A stretch of 64,000 nt of DNA from Ralstonia pickettii (GTDB lineage Bacteria; Pseudomonadota; Gammaproteobacteria; Burkholderiales; Burkholderiaceae): the NCBI RefSeq assembly GCF_030582395.1, contig NZ_CP104381.1, positions 2,604,001 to 2,668,000 on the forward strand, in the 5' to 3' direction. This document shows, one piece after another, positions 30,325 through 43,010 of the stretch. The translations under genes and the position numbers were made by a program. The notes beneath the pieces are model-generated. The model had not been told where the DNA came from and did not search any database. It worked only from the letters and a program-made list of their open reading frames with translations. Position 1 is the stretch's first letter; each line of letters begins with the position of its first letter.

Positions 30325-32214
30325 ATGAATCGCTATCCGCTCTGGAAATACATTGTGATCCTGGTGGCGCTTGCCATTGGGTTCCTCTATACGCTGCCGA
30401 ACTTCTTCGGTGAGGCGCCTGCCGTGCAGGTGTCTTCTGGCAAAGCCACCGTCAAGGTCGACCTGAACGTGCAAAAGCAGGTCGAGAGCCTGCTGGCTGC
30501 GGCGAGCATTCGACCCGACGGCGTGTTCTTCGACAACAACGGCACCTCCGCCAGCGTGCGCGTGCGTTTTGCCGACACCGACACGCAGCTCAAGGCCAAG
30601 GACGTTCTGGCCCGCGGCCTGAACACCGATCAAGCCGACCCGACCTATATCGTGGCGTTGAACCTGCTGCCGGGCTCCCCGCAGTGGCTCAGTGGCGCCC
30701 CGTTCTTCGCCAAGCCGATGTTCCTGGGCCTGGACTTGCGCGGTGGCGTGCACTTCCTGCTGCAGGTCGACATGAACGGCGCCGTGACGAAGAAGCTCGA
30801 CTCGCTGGCCGGCGACATCCGTACGCAGCTGCGTGACAAGGGCATCCGCCACAGCGGCATCGACCGCAACAACAATACGATCACGATCAAGTTCAGCAAC
30901 CCGGACGACGCCGACCGCGCCCGCGGGCTGCTGGCCGACTCGACCCGCGAACTCGCCTACGCCGTGGACAAGAACGCCGACGGCGCCACGCTCACCGGCA
31001 CCTTCACCGCCGCCGCGATGAAGGAAGTGCAGGACAACGCGGTGAAGCAGAACATCGTCACGCTGCACAACCGGGTCAACGAACTCGGCGTGGCTGAACC
31101 GGTGATCCAGCAACAGGGCCCGGACCGCATCGTCGTGCAGCTGCCCGGCGTGCAGGACACCGCCAAGGCCAAGGACATCATCGGCCGCACGGCAACGCTG
31201 GAAGCGCGCCTGGCCGATCCGAACGCGCCGCTTGTGCCGCGTGCCGGCGATCCGGTACCGCTGGGCGACGAGCTGTTCACGCAAGGGCGCAGCGCTCCCG
31301 TCCTGCTGCAGAAGCAGGTGATCTTCACGGGGGACCGCATCACGAGCGCCTCGGCGGGCTTCGACCAGAACCACAATTCGTCGGTCGACATCACGCTCGA
31401 CGGCCAGGGCGGCCGCATGCTGCGCGATGTCTCGCGTGACAACATCGGCAAGCGCATGGGCATCGTGCTCTTTGAGAAGGGCAAGGGCGAGGTGCTGACG
31501 GTGGCAACCATCCAGTCAGAACTCGGCTCGCGCTTCCAGATCACCGGCATGGGCTCGACGGAGGCGGCTTCCGACCTGGCGCTGCTGCTGCGCGCAGGCT
31601 CGCTGGCCGCGCCGATGGAAATCATCGAAGAACGCACCATCGGCCCGTCGCTGGGTGCCGACAACATCAAGAAGGGCTTCGATTCGGCGCTGTACGGCTT
31701 CCTCGCCATCTCGGTGTTCATGGTGCTCTACTACATGCTGTTCGGCGCGTTCTCGGTGGCGGCCCTCGGCGTCAACGTGTTCCTGCTGATCGCGCTGCTG
31801 TCCATGCTGCAGGCCACGCTCACGCTGCCGGGTATCGCGGCCATCGCGCTGGCGCTGGGTATGGCCATTGACGCCAACGTGCTGATCAACGAGCGCGTGC
31901 GTGAAGAGCTGCGCAACGGCGCATCGGCGCAGATGGCCATCGCCGCCGGTTTCGACCGCGCCTGGGCGACCATCCTCGATTCGAACGTGACGACGCTCAT
32001 TGCCGGCCTGGCGCTGATCGCCTTCGGTTCAGGCCCGGTACGTGGCTTTGCGATCGTGCACTGCCTGGGGATCGGGACGTCCATGTTCTCGGCAGTGTTC
32101 TTCAACCGCGGTCTCGTGAACCTCTGGTACGGCCGCAAGAAGAAGCTGCAGAGCGTCGCCATCGGGCAGGTGTGGAAGCCGGGCAATACGAACACGGAAT
32201 CGCCCGCCAAGTAA
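30325..32214 (+). CDS. secD: protein translocase subunit SecD
   Basis: RND-superfamily subunit that uses the proton gradient to pull exported proteins through SecYEG; 629 residues. N-terminal helix (YPLWKYIVILVALAIG), large periplasmic P1 domain (LGLDLRGGVHFLLQVD), and a C-terminal block of five helices with GMAIDANVLINERVREEL. ATG 30325 fits the helix; the ribosome-binding site is weak. It lies 110 bp after yajC and 75 bp before secF. Confidence 0.96.
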   Translation: MNRYPLWKYIVILVALAIGFLYTLPNFFGEAPAVQVSSGKATVKVDLNVQKQVESLLAAASIRPDGVFFDNNGTSASVRVRFADTDTQLKAKDVLARGLNTDQADPTYIVALNLLPGSPQWLSGAPFFAKPMFLGLDLRGGVHFLLQVDMNGAVTKKLDSLAGDIRTQLRDKGIRHSGIDRNNNTITIKFSNPDDADRARGLLADSTRELAYAVDKNADGATLTGTFTAAAMKEVQDNAVKQNIVTLHNRVNELGVAEPVIQQQGPDRIVVQLPGVQDTAKAKDIIGRTATLEARLADPNAPLVPRAGDPVPLGDELFTQGRSAPVLLQKQVIFTGDRITSASAGFDQNHNSSVDITLDGQGGRMLRDVSRDNIGKRMGIVLFEKGKGEVLTVATIQSELGSRFQITGMGSTEAASDLALLLRAGSLAAPMEIIEERTIGPSLGADNIKKGFDSALYGFLAISVFMVLYYMLFGAFSVAALGVNVFLLIALLSMLQATLTLPGIAAIALALGMAIDANVLINERVREELRNGASAQMAIAAGFDRAWATILDSNVTTLIAGLALIAFGSGPVRGFAIVHCLGIGTSMFSAVFFNRGLVNLWYGRKKKLQSVAIGQVWKPGNTNTESPAK

Positions 32215-32289
32215 TCACGCCACCCACCACGAATCTCGCATAACCGGCACCGCCCCACACGAAGGGGCGGTCGCCACAAAGGGCAGACC

Positions 32290-33261
32290 ATGGAGTTTTT
32301 CCGCATCCGCCGCGACATTCCGTTCATGAAGCACGCGTTGATTCTTAACGCGCTGTCGTTCCTGACGTTTATCGCCGCTGTCTTCTTCCTGTTCCACAAG
32401 GGGCTGCACCTGTCGGTGGAGTTCACCGGCGGTACGGTCATGGAAGTCGCATACACCCAGGCCGCCGATCTGCCGAAGATCCGCGGCGACGTTGAGAAGC
32501 TCGGCTATGCCGATGCGCAGGTGCAGAACTTCGGCACCTCGCGCGATGTGATGATCCGCCTGCCGCTCAAGACCGGACCGGACGGCAAGCCCATCGCCTC
32601 GGCCGTGCAAAGCCAGCAGGTGATGACGGCCCTGAATGCCGCCAATCCCGATGCCAAGCTGCAGCGCGTCGAGTTCGTCGGGCCGCAGGTCGGCAAGGAG
32701 CTCGCCACTGACGGCCTGCTGGCGCTGCTGTTCGTGGTGATCGGCATCGTGATCTATCTGTCGATCCGCTTCGAATGGAAATTTGCCGTGGCGGGCGTGA
32801 TCGCCAACCTGCACGACGTCGTGATCATCCTGGGCTTCTTCGCCTTCTTCCAGTGGGAGTTCTCGCTGTCGGTGCTGGCGGGGGTGCTGGCGGTGCTGGG
32901 CTATTCGGTCAACGAATCCGTGGTGATTTTCGACCGGATCCGCGAAGCGTTCCGCAAGTACCGCAAGATGAACACGCACGAGGTGATCGATCATGCGATT
33001 ACCAGCACCATCTCGCGCACGATCATCACCCACGGCTCAACCGAAATGATGGTGGTGTCGATGCTGGTGTTCGGCGGCCCGACGCTGCACTACTTTGCCG
33101 TGGCCCTGACGATCGGTATTCTGTTCGGCATCTACTCGTCGGTGTTTGTGGCCGCTGCGCTCTGCATGTGGCTGGGCGTCAAGCGCGAAGACTTGGTCAA
33201 GTCGGAGAAGAAGGCCGGCGGCCCGAAGGAAGACGATCCGAATTTCGGCGCGCAGGTCTGA
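32290..33261 (+). CDS. secF: protein translocase subunit SecF
   Basis: Partner of SecD; 323 residues with six membrane helices. Signatures: VEFTGGTVMEV after helix 1, GYSVNESVVIFDRIRE in the core, and SRTIITHGSTEMMVV. It is the last gene of the queuosine/Sec operon and is followed by a strong bidirectional terminator. Confidence 0.96.
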   Translation: MEFFRIRRDIPFMKHALILNALSFLTFIAAVFFLFHKGLHLSVEFTGGTVMEVAYTQAADLPKIRGDVEKLGYADAQVQNFGTSRDVMIRLPLKTGPDGKPIASAVQSQQVMTALNAANPDAKLQRVEFVGPQVGKELATDGLLALLFVVIGIVIYLSIRFEWKFAVAGVIANLHDVVIILGFFAFFQWEFSLSVLAGVLAVLGYSVNESVVIFDRIREAFRKYRKMNTHEVIDHAITSTISRTIITHGSTEMMVVSMLVFGGPTLHYFAVALTIGILFGIYSSVFVAAALCMWLGVKREDLVKSEKKAGGPKEDDPNFGAQV

Positions 33262-33305
33262 AGACGCTGCCGCCCAATGCCCGAGGATGCATTCCTCCGG
33301 GCAAC

Positions 33306-33334
33306 AAAAAAGCCCCGCAATTGCGGGGCTTTTT
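33306..33334. terminator. bidirectional terminator between secF and the yceI gene
   Basis: Stem agccccgc (33311-33318) / gcggggct (33323-33330) around aatt. It is bordered by five A on the left and four T on the right, so it serves both convergent transcripts. Confidence 0.92.
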
Positions 33335-33356
33335 CTTGAACTGGTGATCGCCTGGC

Positions 33357-33953
33357 TTACTGCTGTGCGACGTTGGCGTCTTGCTTGATGCCTTCGACCT
33401 GGATCTTCAGCTTGGTTTCCATGTTGAAACCGTAGGCCTTGCCGTAATCGACGCCGAAGTCATCGCGCTTGAAGGTCATCTCGGCATCGGCGCCGCAGAC
33501 TTCACGCTTGAGCATCGGATGCTGAATGCACTTGAACGCGTCGATTTGCAGCTTGGCCGGCTTGGTCACACCGTGCAGCGTCAGTTGGCCTTCAGCTTCG
33601 GTCGGCACGTCGCCCTTGAACTTCGTGAAGTTGCCCTTGAACGTGGCGGTCGGGTACTTGGCCACGTCGAAGATCTCGGCGCTCTTCGCGTGCTCGTTCA
33701 TCTTGGCAAGACCGAAGTCAATGCTGTCGGTCTGCACGGTCACGTCAATGCTCCCGGTCTTGGCGGCGCGATCCAGCGTCACGGTGCCGCTGGACTTTTC
33801 GAACTTGCCACGCCACTTCGACAGACCGCCCATGTGGTCGGCTTCAAAGCTCGGGTACGTATGGCTCGGGTCGAGCTGGTACGTAGCGGGGGCGGCAAAT
33901 GCGGCGGTGGCAGCAACGGCCGACAGTGCGGCAACGAGGGTACGCAATTTCAT
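33357..33953 (-). CDS. periplasmic YceI-family protein
   Basis: Exported lipocalin-like protein of 198 residues that binds an isoprenoid or amide-type lipid. A signal peptide ([15 protein letters not shown]) precedes [19 protein letters not shown] and the repeated beta hairpins ending KIQVEG. AGGAG lies just upstream of ATG 33953. It is the second of two yceI genes in a row, downstream of cytochrome b561 on the same strand. Confidence 0.88.
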   Translation of the reverse strand: MKLRTLVAALSAVAATAAFAAPATYQLDPSHTYPSFEADHMGGLSKWRGKFEKSSGTVTLDRAAKTGSIDVTVQTDSIDFGLAKMNEHAKSAEIFDVAKYPTATFKGNFTKFKGDVPTEAEGQLTLHGVTKPAKLQIDAFKCIQHPMLKREVCGADAEMTFKRDDFGVDYGKAYGFNMETKLKIQVEGIKQDANVAQQ

Positions 33954-34019
33954 GAAAACTCCTGCGAAATAAAGGCGGCAAACGAGGGCCGGGAAAACGT
34001 TGGGATGAGACACTACCGA

Positions 34020-34595
34020 TTACTTCTTGGCAATGACGACGCGGAACTTGATCGTCACGTCGTCGGAGACGACCGACGTGTCTTTCCATTCACCGTCACC
34101 TACCTTGAATGCATTGCGCTTGACCGGGAATGCGCCTTCAAAGACCTGATTGGCGCCTTCTTGCTTGAACGTGACGGGTGCGGTGACATCCTGCGTGATG
34201 CCCTTGATGGTCAGCTTCCCGACCACGTCCACCTTGCCGCCCGCACCGGGCTTGAACGCCGACGACACGAACGTGGCCTTCGGGTACTTGGCGGTGTCGA
34301 ACCAGTCCTTCTTCTTCAGTTCGTCGTTGTATTCCTTGCTGCCCACGTCGACGCTGGTGACATCGATGTCGACCTTCGCCGTCGAGGCCGCCACGTTGGC
34401 CGGGTTGTAATTGACGGCGGCATCGAACTTGCCGAACTTGATGTCCATCGGTACACCGAGTTGCTTGCCGGTGGCGGTGACGCTGCTCTTGGCGGCATCC
34501 ACCTGGGCGATGGCCGATACCGATACGGCAGCGATCGACAGCGCGCCGGCTGCAACCAGGGCGATGGCGCGGGGGCGCACAACACGTTTCATCAT
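34020..34595 (-). CDS. periplasmic YceI-family protein (paralogue)
   Basis: A 191-residue exported YceI protein, divergent from its neighbour. A signal peptide (ALVAAGALSIAAVSVSAIAQ) is followed by AKSSVTATGKQLGVPMD, VDIDVTSVDVGSKEYNDELK and WFDTAKYPKATF. A GAAGGAG ribosome-binding site precedes two successive ATG codons (34595 and 34592). It lies between cytochrome b561 and the other yceI gene, a typical yceI-yceJ arrangement. Confidence 0.87.
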   Translation of the reverse strand: MMKRVVRPRAIALVAAGALSIAAVSVSAIAQVDAAKSSVTATGKQLGVPMDIKFGKFDAAVNYNPANVAASTAKVDIDVTSVDVGSKEYNDELKKKDWFDTAKYPKATFVSSAFKPGAGGKVDVVGKLTIKGITQDVTAPVTFKQEGANQVFEGAFPVKRNAFKVGDGEWKDTSVVSDDVTIKFRVVIAKK

Positions 34596-34691
34596 CAGAC
34601 TCCTTCAGTCAGGCCGGATCATGCCGGCAGTCTTGGTCGGGACGGACAGGCGGGCGCACCGGCACGCACCGTGCACCCACGCATTGGGAAA

Positions 34692-35273
34692 TCAGCGGAG
34701 GAAAGGCACCATGCGACGCAGCGTGCCATCACGATCGACGACGTGATGCTTGAGCGCAGCCAGGATGTGCACCGCGACGATGGCCGCCATGGTCCAGTTC
34801 AGCCATTCGTGCGCCATGCCGAAGATGTCCTTTAGCGCATCGCTCTTGTCGAACGGCATCGGCAGCTCCCACAGGCCAAGATAGACAACCTTCACGCCAG
34901 CCGCGACGCTCAGCAGATAGCCGGTCAGCGGCACTGCCAGAATCAACAGATACAACCCCACGTGCGCGGCTTCCGCGGCGGCGTGTTGCCACTTCGGCAT
35001 GCCCGGCACGGGGCCCGGCGCGGGATGCGTCAAGCGCCACAGCACGCGCAGCACAGCAAGAATCAGCACCGTGATGCCGATCCATTTGTGATACGAGAAC
35101 AGTTTCAGCTTGGTGGGCGTAAAGCCTGGGATATCGGTCATGTACAGACCGAGCCCGAAGGCCGCGAAGATCAGCAGCGCGATGATCCAGTGCATCGCAA
35201 TCGCCGGCTTGGTATAGGCGCCGGGGTCAGCGGCGCCGCGCATGGCGGGATTCGAGTGGGCGGCTTGTGACAT
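34692..35273 (-). CDS. cytochrome b561 family protein
   Basis: Four-helix inner-membrane dihaem cytochrome (193 residues), homologous to YceJ/CybB. Candidate haem ligands are His in AIAMHWIIALL, SYHKWIG, AAHVGLYLL and AAIVAVHILAALKHH. It is thought to move electrons between quinol and a periplasmic partner; the two YceI proteins encoded next are probable partners. I chose ATG 35273 (MSQAAHSN). Confidence 0.88.
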   Translation of the reverse strand: MSQAAHSNPAMRGAADPGAYTKPAIAMHWIIALLIFAAFGLGLYMTDIPGFTPTKLKLFSYHKWIGITVLILAVLRVLWRLTHPAPGPVPGMPKWQHAAAEAAHVGLYLLILAVPLTGYLLSVAAGVKVVYLGLWELPMPFDKSDALKDIFGMAHEWLNWTMAAIVAVHILAALKHHVVDRDGTLRRMVPFLR

Positions 35274-35470
35274 CGGTTCTCTCGGTGTTTTGGAGCGCTC
35301 AGTTGGCGGCGCCTGCGGGTAAGACCACGGGGCCAAGCGATTGTGCATTATTTGCGCGATCCGACTGGGCAAGTCGGCGCTAAGTTCACGAACCGATTCA
35401 AATTTTTTGATTGATCTGGCAGCTTTCTGGCAACGGCGCGGTTGAGCGTTCTGCGGAGCGCACCAAACAA

Positions 35471-35504
35471 AACGGCCCGCCCTCGGATTCGAGAGCGGGC
35501 CGTT
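35471..35504 (-). terminator. intrinsic terminator of purB
   Basis: Arms aacggcccgc (35471-35480) and gcgggccgtt (35495-35504) enclose an inner ctcg/cgag stem. Read on the minus strand, TTTTGTTT follows. It is 33 bp past the purB stop. Confidence 0.9.
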
Positions 35505-35536
35505 CTTCAGAAGGCACCACCAAATTTTTGCAACAA

Positions 35537-36973
<1,437 letters not shown>

Positions 36974-37149
36974 TCAACCAAGGTGCATACGCGCACCCAA
37001 GCGAGCCCGCGATTTTACCACCCGGCACCTGCCTTTCACGGCCAATCCGGCTTAGAGCAAGCCTCCGTTTGGTTGAGTTGGGCTCAGGCGCCGCCCAACG
37101 CACTCGGGGAAGTGCGCGGCTATACTTCCGCCTCCAACATGACAAGCCT

Positions 37150-37758
37150 ATGAAACTGATCGGATCGCACGCCAGCCCGTACACCCGCAAGGTGCGCGTG
37201 GTCCTGGCTGAAAAGAAAATCGACTACCAGTTCGTGCTGGAAGACGTGTGGAGCGCAGCTACGCAGATCCACCAGTTCAACCCGCTCGGCAAGGTCCCCT
37301 GCCTGGTGATGGACGACGGCGGCGCCCTGTTCGACTCGCGCGTGATTGCCGAATACGCGGATACGCTATCGCCGGTGGCGCGCCTCATTCCGCCATCAAG
37401 CCGTGAACGCGTGGAGGTGCGCTGCTGGGAGGCGCTGGCCGACGGCCTGCTCGACGCCGCGCTCATGCTGCGCATTGAACACACGCAGCGCACGCCGGAG
37501 CAGCGCAGCGAAACGTGGCTTGCACGCCAAAGCCACAAGATCGATCAGGCGCTGCAAGCCATGTCGCAAGGCCTGGCCGACAAGACCTGGTGCAACGGAA
37601 ACCATCTGACGCTGGCCGACATCGCGGTCGGCTGCGCGCTTGCCTACCTGGATTTCCGCCAGCCGCAGATCGACTGGCGCGAGCGTCACGCGAACCTTGC
37701 CACGTTCTACGCACGCATGGAAAAACGGCCGAGTTTCATGGAAACCCAGCCGCAGTAA
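37150..37758 (+). CDS. glutathione S-transferase family protein
   Basis: A 202-residue GST with the N-terminal thioredoxin-like domain (KLIGSHASPYTRKVRVVLAEK; NPLGKVPCLVMDDGG, with the cis-Pro; FDSRVIAEYAD for glutathione binding) and an all-helical C-terminal domain (HLTLADIAVGCALAYLDFR). ATG 37150 is the only start consistent with the fold. A TATACT hexamer at 37121-37126 may be its -10. Convergent with the GltS-like gene, 20 bp apart. Substrate unknown. Confidence 0.9.
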   Translation: MKLIGSHASPYTRKVRVVLAEKKIDYQFVLEDVWSAATQIHQFNPLGKVPCLVMDDGGALFDSRVIAEYADTLSPVARLIPPSSRERVEVRCWEALADGLLDAALMLRIEHTQRTPEQRSETWLARQSHKIDQALQAMSQGLADKTWCNGNHLTLADIAVGCALAYLDFRQPQIDWRERHANLATFYARMEKRPSFMETQPQ

Positions 37759-37778
37759 TCGATGGCAATAGTCCAAGG

Positions 37779-39377
37779 TTACACAGCCACCGGATCAAAC
37801 CGTTCGGCCTGGGCCATCGGCCAGTAGCGTTCATAGAGTTGATAGCGGTACCGCCCGGCCAGCAGATCGCCGGGTTCCAGGTATTTGAGCAGCGTGGACA
37901 ACAACTGCACCTCGTTGCCAGACACGCGCCGCACGATGTGGTGCGCGCGGAAATCCGCCGGATGCTGCAAGCCCGCCGCCTGCGTCAGTTCCAGCAGCGC
38001 ATGCAGCGTGTGCGCGTGATATTGATGCACGCGTTCCGCTTTGTCGGGCACCACCAGCGCTTTCTGCCGAGACGGGTCCTGTGTCGCCACGCCGGTCGGG
38101 CAACGGTCGGTGTGGCACTTCTGCGCCTGGATGCAGCCCAGCGCAAACATGAAGCCGCGCGCAGCGTTGCACCAGTCGGCGCCCATTGCCAGCGTACGGG
38201 CGACGTCAAACGCCGTGACGATCTTGCCTGACGCGCCGATCTTGATCTTGTCGCGCAGGTTGGTGCCCACGAGCGTGTTGTGCACCAGCAGCAGCCCTTC
38301 CTGCAGCGGCGTGCCGACGTGGTCGGTAAATTCCAGCGGAGCCGCGCCCGTACCGCCCTCCGCGCCGTCGACAACGATGAAATCCGGCAGGATGCCCGAG
38401 TCCAGCATTGCCTTGACGATGCCGAAGAACTCCCACGGATGGCCGATGCACAGCTTGAAGCCGGTCGGCTTGCCGCCCGACAGCGTACGCAGACGATCGA
38501 CGAACTGCAGCAAACCCAGCGGCGTGCTGAACTCCGAATGTGCCGCCGGCGAGATGCAGTCCTTGCCGATCTGAATGCCGCGCGTGGCGGCAATCTCGGG
38601 CGTGACCTTGGCGGCGGGCAATACGCCGCCGTGCCCCGGCTTGGCGCCCTGCGAAAGCTTCACCTCAATCATCTTCACCTGCGGGCTGCGCGCCTGCTCG
38701 GCAAAGCGGTCCGGATCGAAGCGGCCGTCGGCGTCACGGCAGCCAAAATAGCCCGACGCCACTTCCCAGATCAGGTCGCCGCCCTCTGCGCGGTGGTATG
38801 GCGAGATCGAACCCTCGCCCGTGTCATGGATGAAGTTGCCAAGCTTCGCACCGCGATTGAGCGCGCGAATGGCATTGCCCGACAGTGCGCCGAAGCTCAT
38901 CGCCGAGATATTGAACACCGACATCGAATACGGCTTGGCGCGCCCTTCGCCCACCATCACGCGAAAGTCCGACGAGGCAATGCGCGTAGGCGCCAACGAA
39001 TGGCCAATCCACTCGTGCCCGGCCACCTTCACATCAACTTCGGTGCCGAACGGACGGCTATCGACTTCGCCCTTGGCGCGCTGGTAAACGATGCTGCGCT
39101 GGGCGCGCGAAAACGGCTTCTCGTCCGTGTCGTCTTCAACGAAGTACTGGCGGATTTCCGGGCGAATGAACTCGAACAGGAAGCGGAAATGGCCCCAGAG
39201 CGGGTAGTTGCGCAGCACCGAATGGCGCGTCTGCGTGACGTCGTGCACGCCCAGGATGACGAACAGGCCCGGGATGACCGCGCACACCCAATGCAGACGC
39301 CCCGCTATCGCAAAGCCGGCGGTGACGGCAAACAGCAGCACAACGCCCGCAAAGGCCCAGTAACGACGTGGCAGCAT
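37779..39377 (-). CDS. membrane-anchored FMN-binding glutamate-synthase-like protein
   Basis: A 532-residue stand-alone GltS domain with two N-terminal membrane helices (FAGVVLLFAVTAGFAIAG; WVCAVIPGLFVILG). The TIM-barrel keeps FMN and iron-sulfur features of glutamate synthase: SAMSFGALSGNAIRALN, GHGGVLPAAKV, VVDGAEGGTGAAP and CIQAQKCHTDRCPTG. It lacks the glutaminase domain, so its substrate and electron donor are unknown. ATG 39377 with a GGGTTGG ribosome-binding region. No operon partner is evident. Confidence 0.83.
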   Translation of the reverse strand: MLPRRYWAFAGVVLLFAVTAGFAIAGRLHWVCAVIPGLFVILGVHDVTQTRHSVLRNYPLWGHFRFLFEFIRPEIRQYFVEDDTDEKPFSRAQRSIVYQRAKGEVDSRPFGTEVDVKVAGHEWIGHSLAPTRIASSDFRVMVGEGRAKPYSMSVFNISAMSFGALSGNAIRALNRGAKLGNFIHDTGEGSISPYHRAEGGDLIWEVASGYFGCRDADGRFDPDRFAEQARSPQVKMIEVKLSQGAKPGHGGVLPAAKVTPEIAATRGIQIGKDCISPAAHSEFSTPLGLLQFVDRLRTLSGGKPTGFKLCIGHPWEFFGIVKAMLDSGILPDFIVVDGAEGGTGAAPLEFTDHVGTPLQEGLLLVHNTLVGTNLRDKIKIGASGKIVTAFDVARTLAMGADWCNAARGFMFALGCIQAQKCHTDRCPTGVATQDPSRQKALVVPDKAERVHQYHAHTLHALLELTQAAGLQHPADFRAHHIVRRVSGNEVQLLSTLLKYLEPGDLLAGRYRYQLYERYWPMAQAERFDPVAV

Positions 39378-39466
39378 GACCAACCCTGTGGAGACGAATC
39401 AGGGCGCAAGCTTAAACGAGTGCCGCAACCGCCGCAGCCACCACAACGCAGTGTTGCGAAAACCGC

Positions 39467-40579
39467 TTAGGCGATCGCCTTTTCGGCGACAGCCGGCTCA
39501 GCTGCCGAAATAATGCCGCCGCCCAGGCAGACCTCGCCGTCGTACAGCACGGCGGACTGGCCTGGCGTGACAGCCCACTGCGCCTCGGGGAAGGCCAGCG
39601 TGAGCGCGCCGTCGGCCGCGCGTGCGACCGTGCAAGGCGCATCCGCCTGGCGATAACGCGTCTTGGCCCCAAGGTCGGTGCCCTCGACCGGAGCTTGGCC
39701 AGCCACCCAACTCAAATCATCGGCGTGTACCGTATGCGCCAGCAGCCACGGGTGGTCGTGCCCCTGCACGACGTACAACGTATTGGCCGCCATGTCCTTG
39801 CGCGCCACGTACCAGGCGTCGCCGTTACCGTCGCGACTGCCGCCGATGCCGATGCCCTTGCGCTGTCCCAGCGTGTAGAACGCCAGGCCGATGTGTTCGC
39901 CGATGGTCTTGCCGTCGGGCGTCTTGATCGGGCCGGGCTTGGTCGGCAGGTAGCGATTCAGGAAATCGCGGAACGGCCGCTCGCCGATAAAACAGATCCC
40001 CGTGGAATCCTTCTTCTTGGCGTTGGGCAGACCGATCTCGGCGGCGATTTCCCGCACCTTCGTCTTCGGCATCTCGCCCAGCGGGAAGAGCGTGCGCGAG
40101 AGCTGCGCCTGGTTCAGGCGGTGCAGGAAGTAGCTTTGGTCTTTCGTATGATCGAACGCCTTCAGCAGCTCGAAACGGCCGTCGACCTCGCGCACGCGGG
40201 CGTAATGCCCTGTCGCAATCGTGTCGGCGCCAAGCGCCATCGCGTGGTCGAGGAAGGCCTTGAACTTGATCTCGGCGTTGCAGAGCACGTCGGGATTGGG
40301 CGTGCGGCCGGCGGAGTATTCGCGCAGGAAGTCCGCAAACACGCGGTCTTTGTACTCCGCGGCAAAGTTGACGGCTTCGACGTCAACGCCGATCAGGTCG
40401 GCCACCGAGACCACGTCGATCCAGTCCTGCCGGGTTGAGCAGTATTCGCTGTCGTCATCGTCTTCCCAGTTCTTCATGAACAGGCCGACGACGTCATAGC
40501 CCTGCTGCTTGAGTAGCCACGCAGTGACGGACGAATCCACCCCGCCGGACATCCCCACGACGATGCGCTTCTTGCTCAT
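39467..40579 (-). CDS. mnmA: tRNA-specific 2-thiouridylase MnmA
   Basis: Adds sulfur at wobble uridine 34 of tRNAs for Lys, Glu and Gln; 370 residues. The ATP PP-loop is [10 protein letters not shown] (9-18) and the catalytic cysteines are Cys100 ([12 protein letters not shown]) and Cys196 ([10 protein letters not shown]). Its ATG overlaps the stop of the Nudix gene by four bases, so the two are translationally coupled. Confidence 0.96.
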   Translation of the reverse strand: MSKKRIVVGMSGGVDSSVTAWLLKQQGYDVVGLFMKNWEDDDDSEYCSTRQDWIDVVSVADLIGVDVEAVNFAAEYKDRVFADFLREYSAGRTPNPDVLCNAEIKFKAFLDHAMALGADTIATGHYARVREVDGRFELLKAFDHTKDQSYFLHRLNQAQLSRTLFPLGEMPKTKVREIAAEIGLPNAKKKDSTGICFIGERPFRDFLNRYLPTKPGPIKTPDGKTIGEHIGLAFYTLGQRKGIGIGGSRDGNGDAWYVARKDMAANTLYVVQGHDHPWLLAHTVHADDLSWVAGQAPVEGTDLGAKTRYRQADAPCTVARAADGALTLAFPEAQWAVTPGQSAVLYDGEVCLGGGIISAAEPAVAEKAIA

Positions 40580-41070
40580 AGCTGCGCTCCCAGCCCGTAC
40601 ACGCTGGCGTGCGTATGGATGACGTCGAGCGGGTATCGCTTGCCGGCCAGGTAGTCTTCAACGCACGCGAGCAACAACGGGCTGCGATGGCGCTCGCGGC
40701 TGGCGCGGATTTCATCCGGCGTCATCCAGACAGTGCGAACGATGCCATCGTCCAGGCTGCGGCGCGGATCTTGGGGGCCAAGCTCGCCGGTAAATGCCAT
40801 CCGGACGTAGGTGACCGGATCCCCTTGCGGCGGTTGGAACTGCGCCATGTAGCAGCCCAGGAAGGCGGTCGGCACAAAGCTGTACGCGGTTTCTTCCAGC
40901 GCCTCGCGTGCGACGGCATCGACCAGGCTTTCGTCCGGGTCGAGATGGCCGGCAGGCTGGTTCAGGCGCAAGCCGACGTCGGTGTGCTCCTCAACCAGCA
41001 GAAAGCGCCCATCTTGTTCAATGACGGCGGCAACGGTTACGCTGGGTTTCCAGCGGACAGCTTGGTTCAT
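40576..41070 (-). CDS. Nudix hydrolase (NudJ-like)
   Basis: A 164-residue pyrophosphatase related to NudJ, which works on nucleoside and thiamine pyrophosphates. The Nudix box starts GHLDPDESL and continues [10 protein letters not shown]. The penultimate Gly of the consensus is Ala here, which does not touch the catalytic Glu residues. The ATG at 41070 ([13 protein letters not shown]) is preferred over longer frames. It sits directly upstream of and overlapping mnmA, a pairing seen in other proteobacteria. Confidence 0.88.
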   Translation of the reverse strand: MNQAVRWKPSVTVAAVIEQDGRFLLVEEHTDVGLRLNQPAGHLDPDESLVDAVAREALEETAYSFVPTAFLGCYMAQFQPPQGDPVTYVRMAFTGELGPQDPRRSLDDGIVRTVWMTPDEIRASRERHRSPLLLACVEDYLAGKRYPLDVIHTHASVYGLGAQL

Positions 41071-41357
41071 GGCAAAAAGGCAACAAAAACAAGGCGTTAT
41101 TGTAGCTGCAGGCCGCCCTCCCCGCTTGCCCCGGGGCGTTGAACACGGGCATGGCACGTCCATTCGCATTTGTGAGCAATTGAGCACACGTTTGCGCAGG
41201 ATCGCTCCGCATTCCATGTCGGTTTAGGTATTCGACATGGCATTCGACGAGCGTCCGTGCGCCAAAAAGTTCGGGTAAGCTGCACGTCGATCCTGATCCA
41301 GCGCGCCTTCGTTCACTTCGCGCGCATCCTAAACATAATCAGCGAGGAGAGAACACG

Positions 41358-42497
<1,140 letters not shown>

Positions 42498-42579
42498 GAA
42501 CGGAGACGGCGGCCTGCCGGGCGTCACACCCCGGCGTGGCCGCCAGTGGCGATTTCATTTTTGTTTCAAGGAAAGCTTC

Positions 42580-42942
42580 ATGCAACGCAACATGCTTCGC
42601 GCCAAGCTGCACCGCGCGACGGTCACCCAGGCTGATCTGGACTACGAAGGTTCATGCGGTATTGACGAGGACCTCCTCGACGCCGCTGACATGCGGGAAT
42701 ACGAAAAGATCGAGCTGTACAACGTCAACAATGGCGAGCGTTTCTCCACCTACATCATCAAGGGCAAGCGCGGCTCGGGCGAAATCTCGCTCAACGGCGC
42801 CGCAGCGCGCCGCGCGCACGTGGGTGATCTGCTGATCATCTGCACTTACGCGCCGATGAACGAAGAAGAAGTCGCCAGCTACAAGCCCAAGGTCGTGCTG
42901 CTGGGCGAGGGCAACAAGATCAAGGCCATCAAGGAAACCTGA
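42580..42942 (+). CDS. panD: aspartate 1-decarboxylase
   Basis: Makes beta-alanine for pantothenate and coenzyme A; 120 residues. It is a pyruvoyl enzyme: self-cleavage is expected between Gly24 and Ser25 (DYEGSCGID). The remaining signature [16 protein letters not shown] and [16 protein letters not shown] is intact. It lies inside the pnt operon, between the two halves of the alpha subunit. Confidence 0.96.
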   Translation: MQRNMLRAKLHRATVTQADLDYEGSCGIDEDLLDAADMREYEKIELYNVNNGERFSTYIIKGKRGSGEISLNGAAARRAHVGDLLIICTYAPMNEEEVASYKPKVVLLGEGNKIKAIKET

Positions 42943-43010
42943 CGCGCCGGGCGGCCGGGTCTGCGCGACCTGGCCGCTTTGCACATCGACCAAGAAGCGA
43001 GGAGGAGCAA

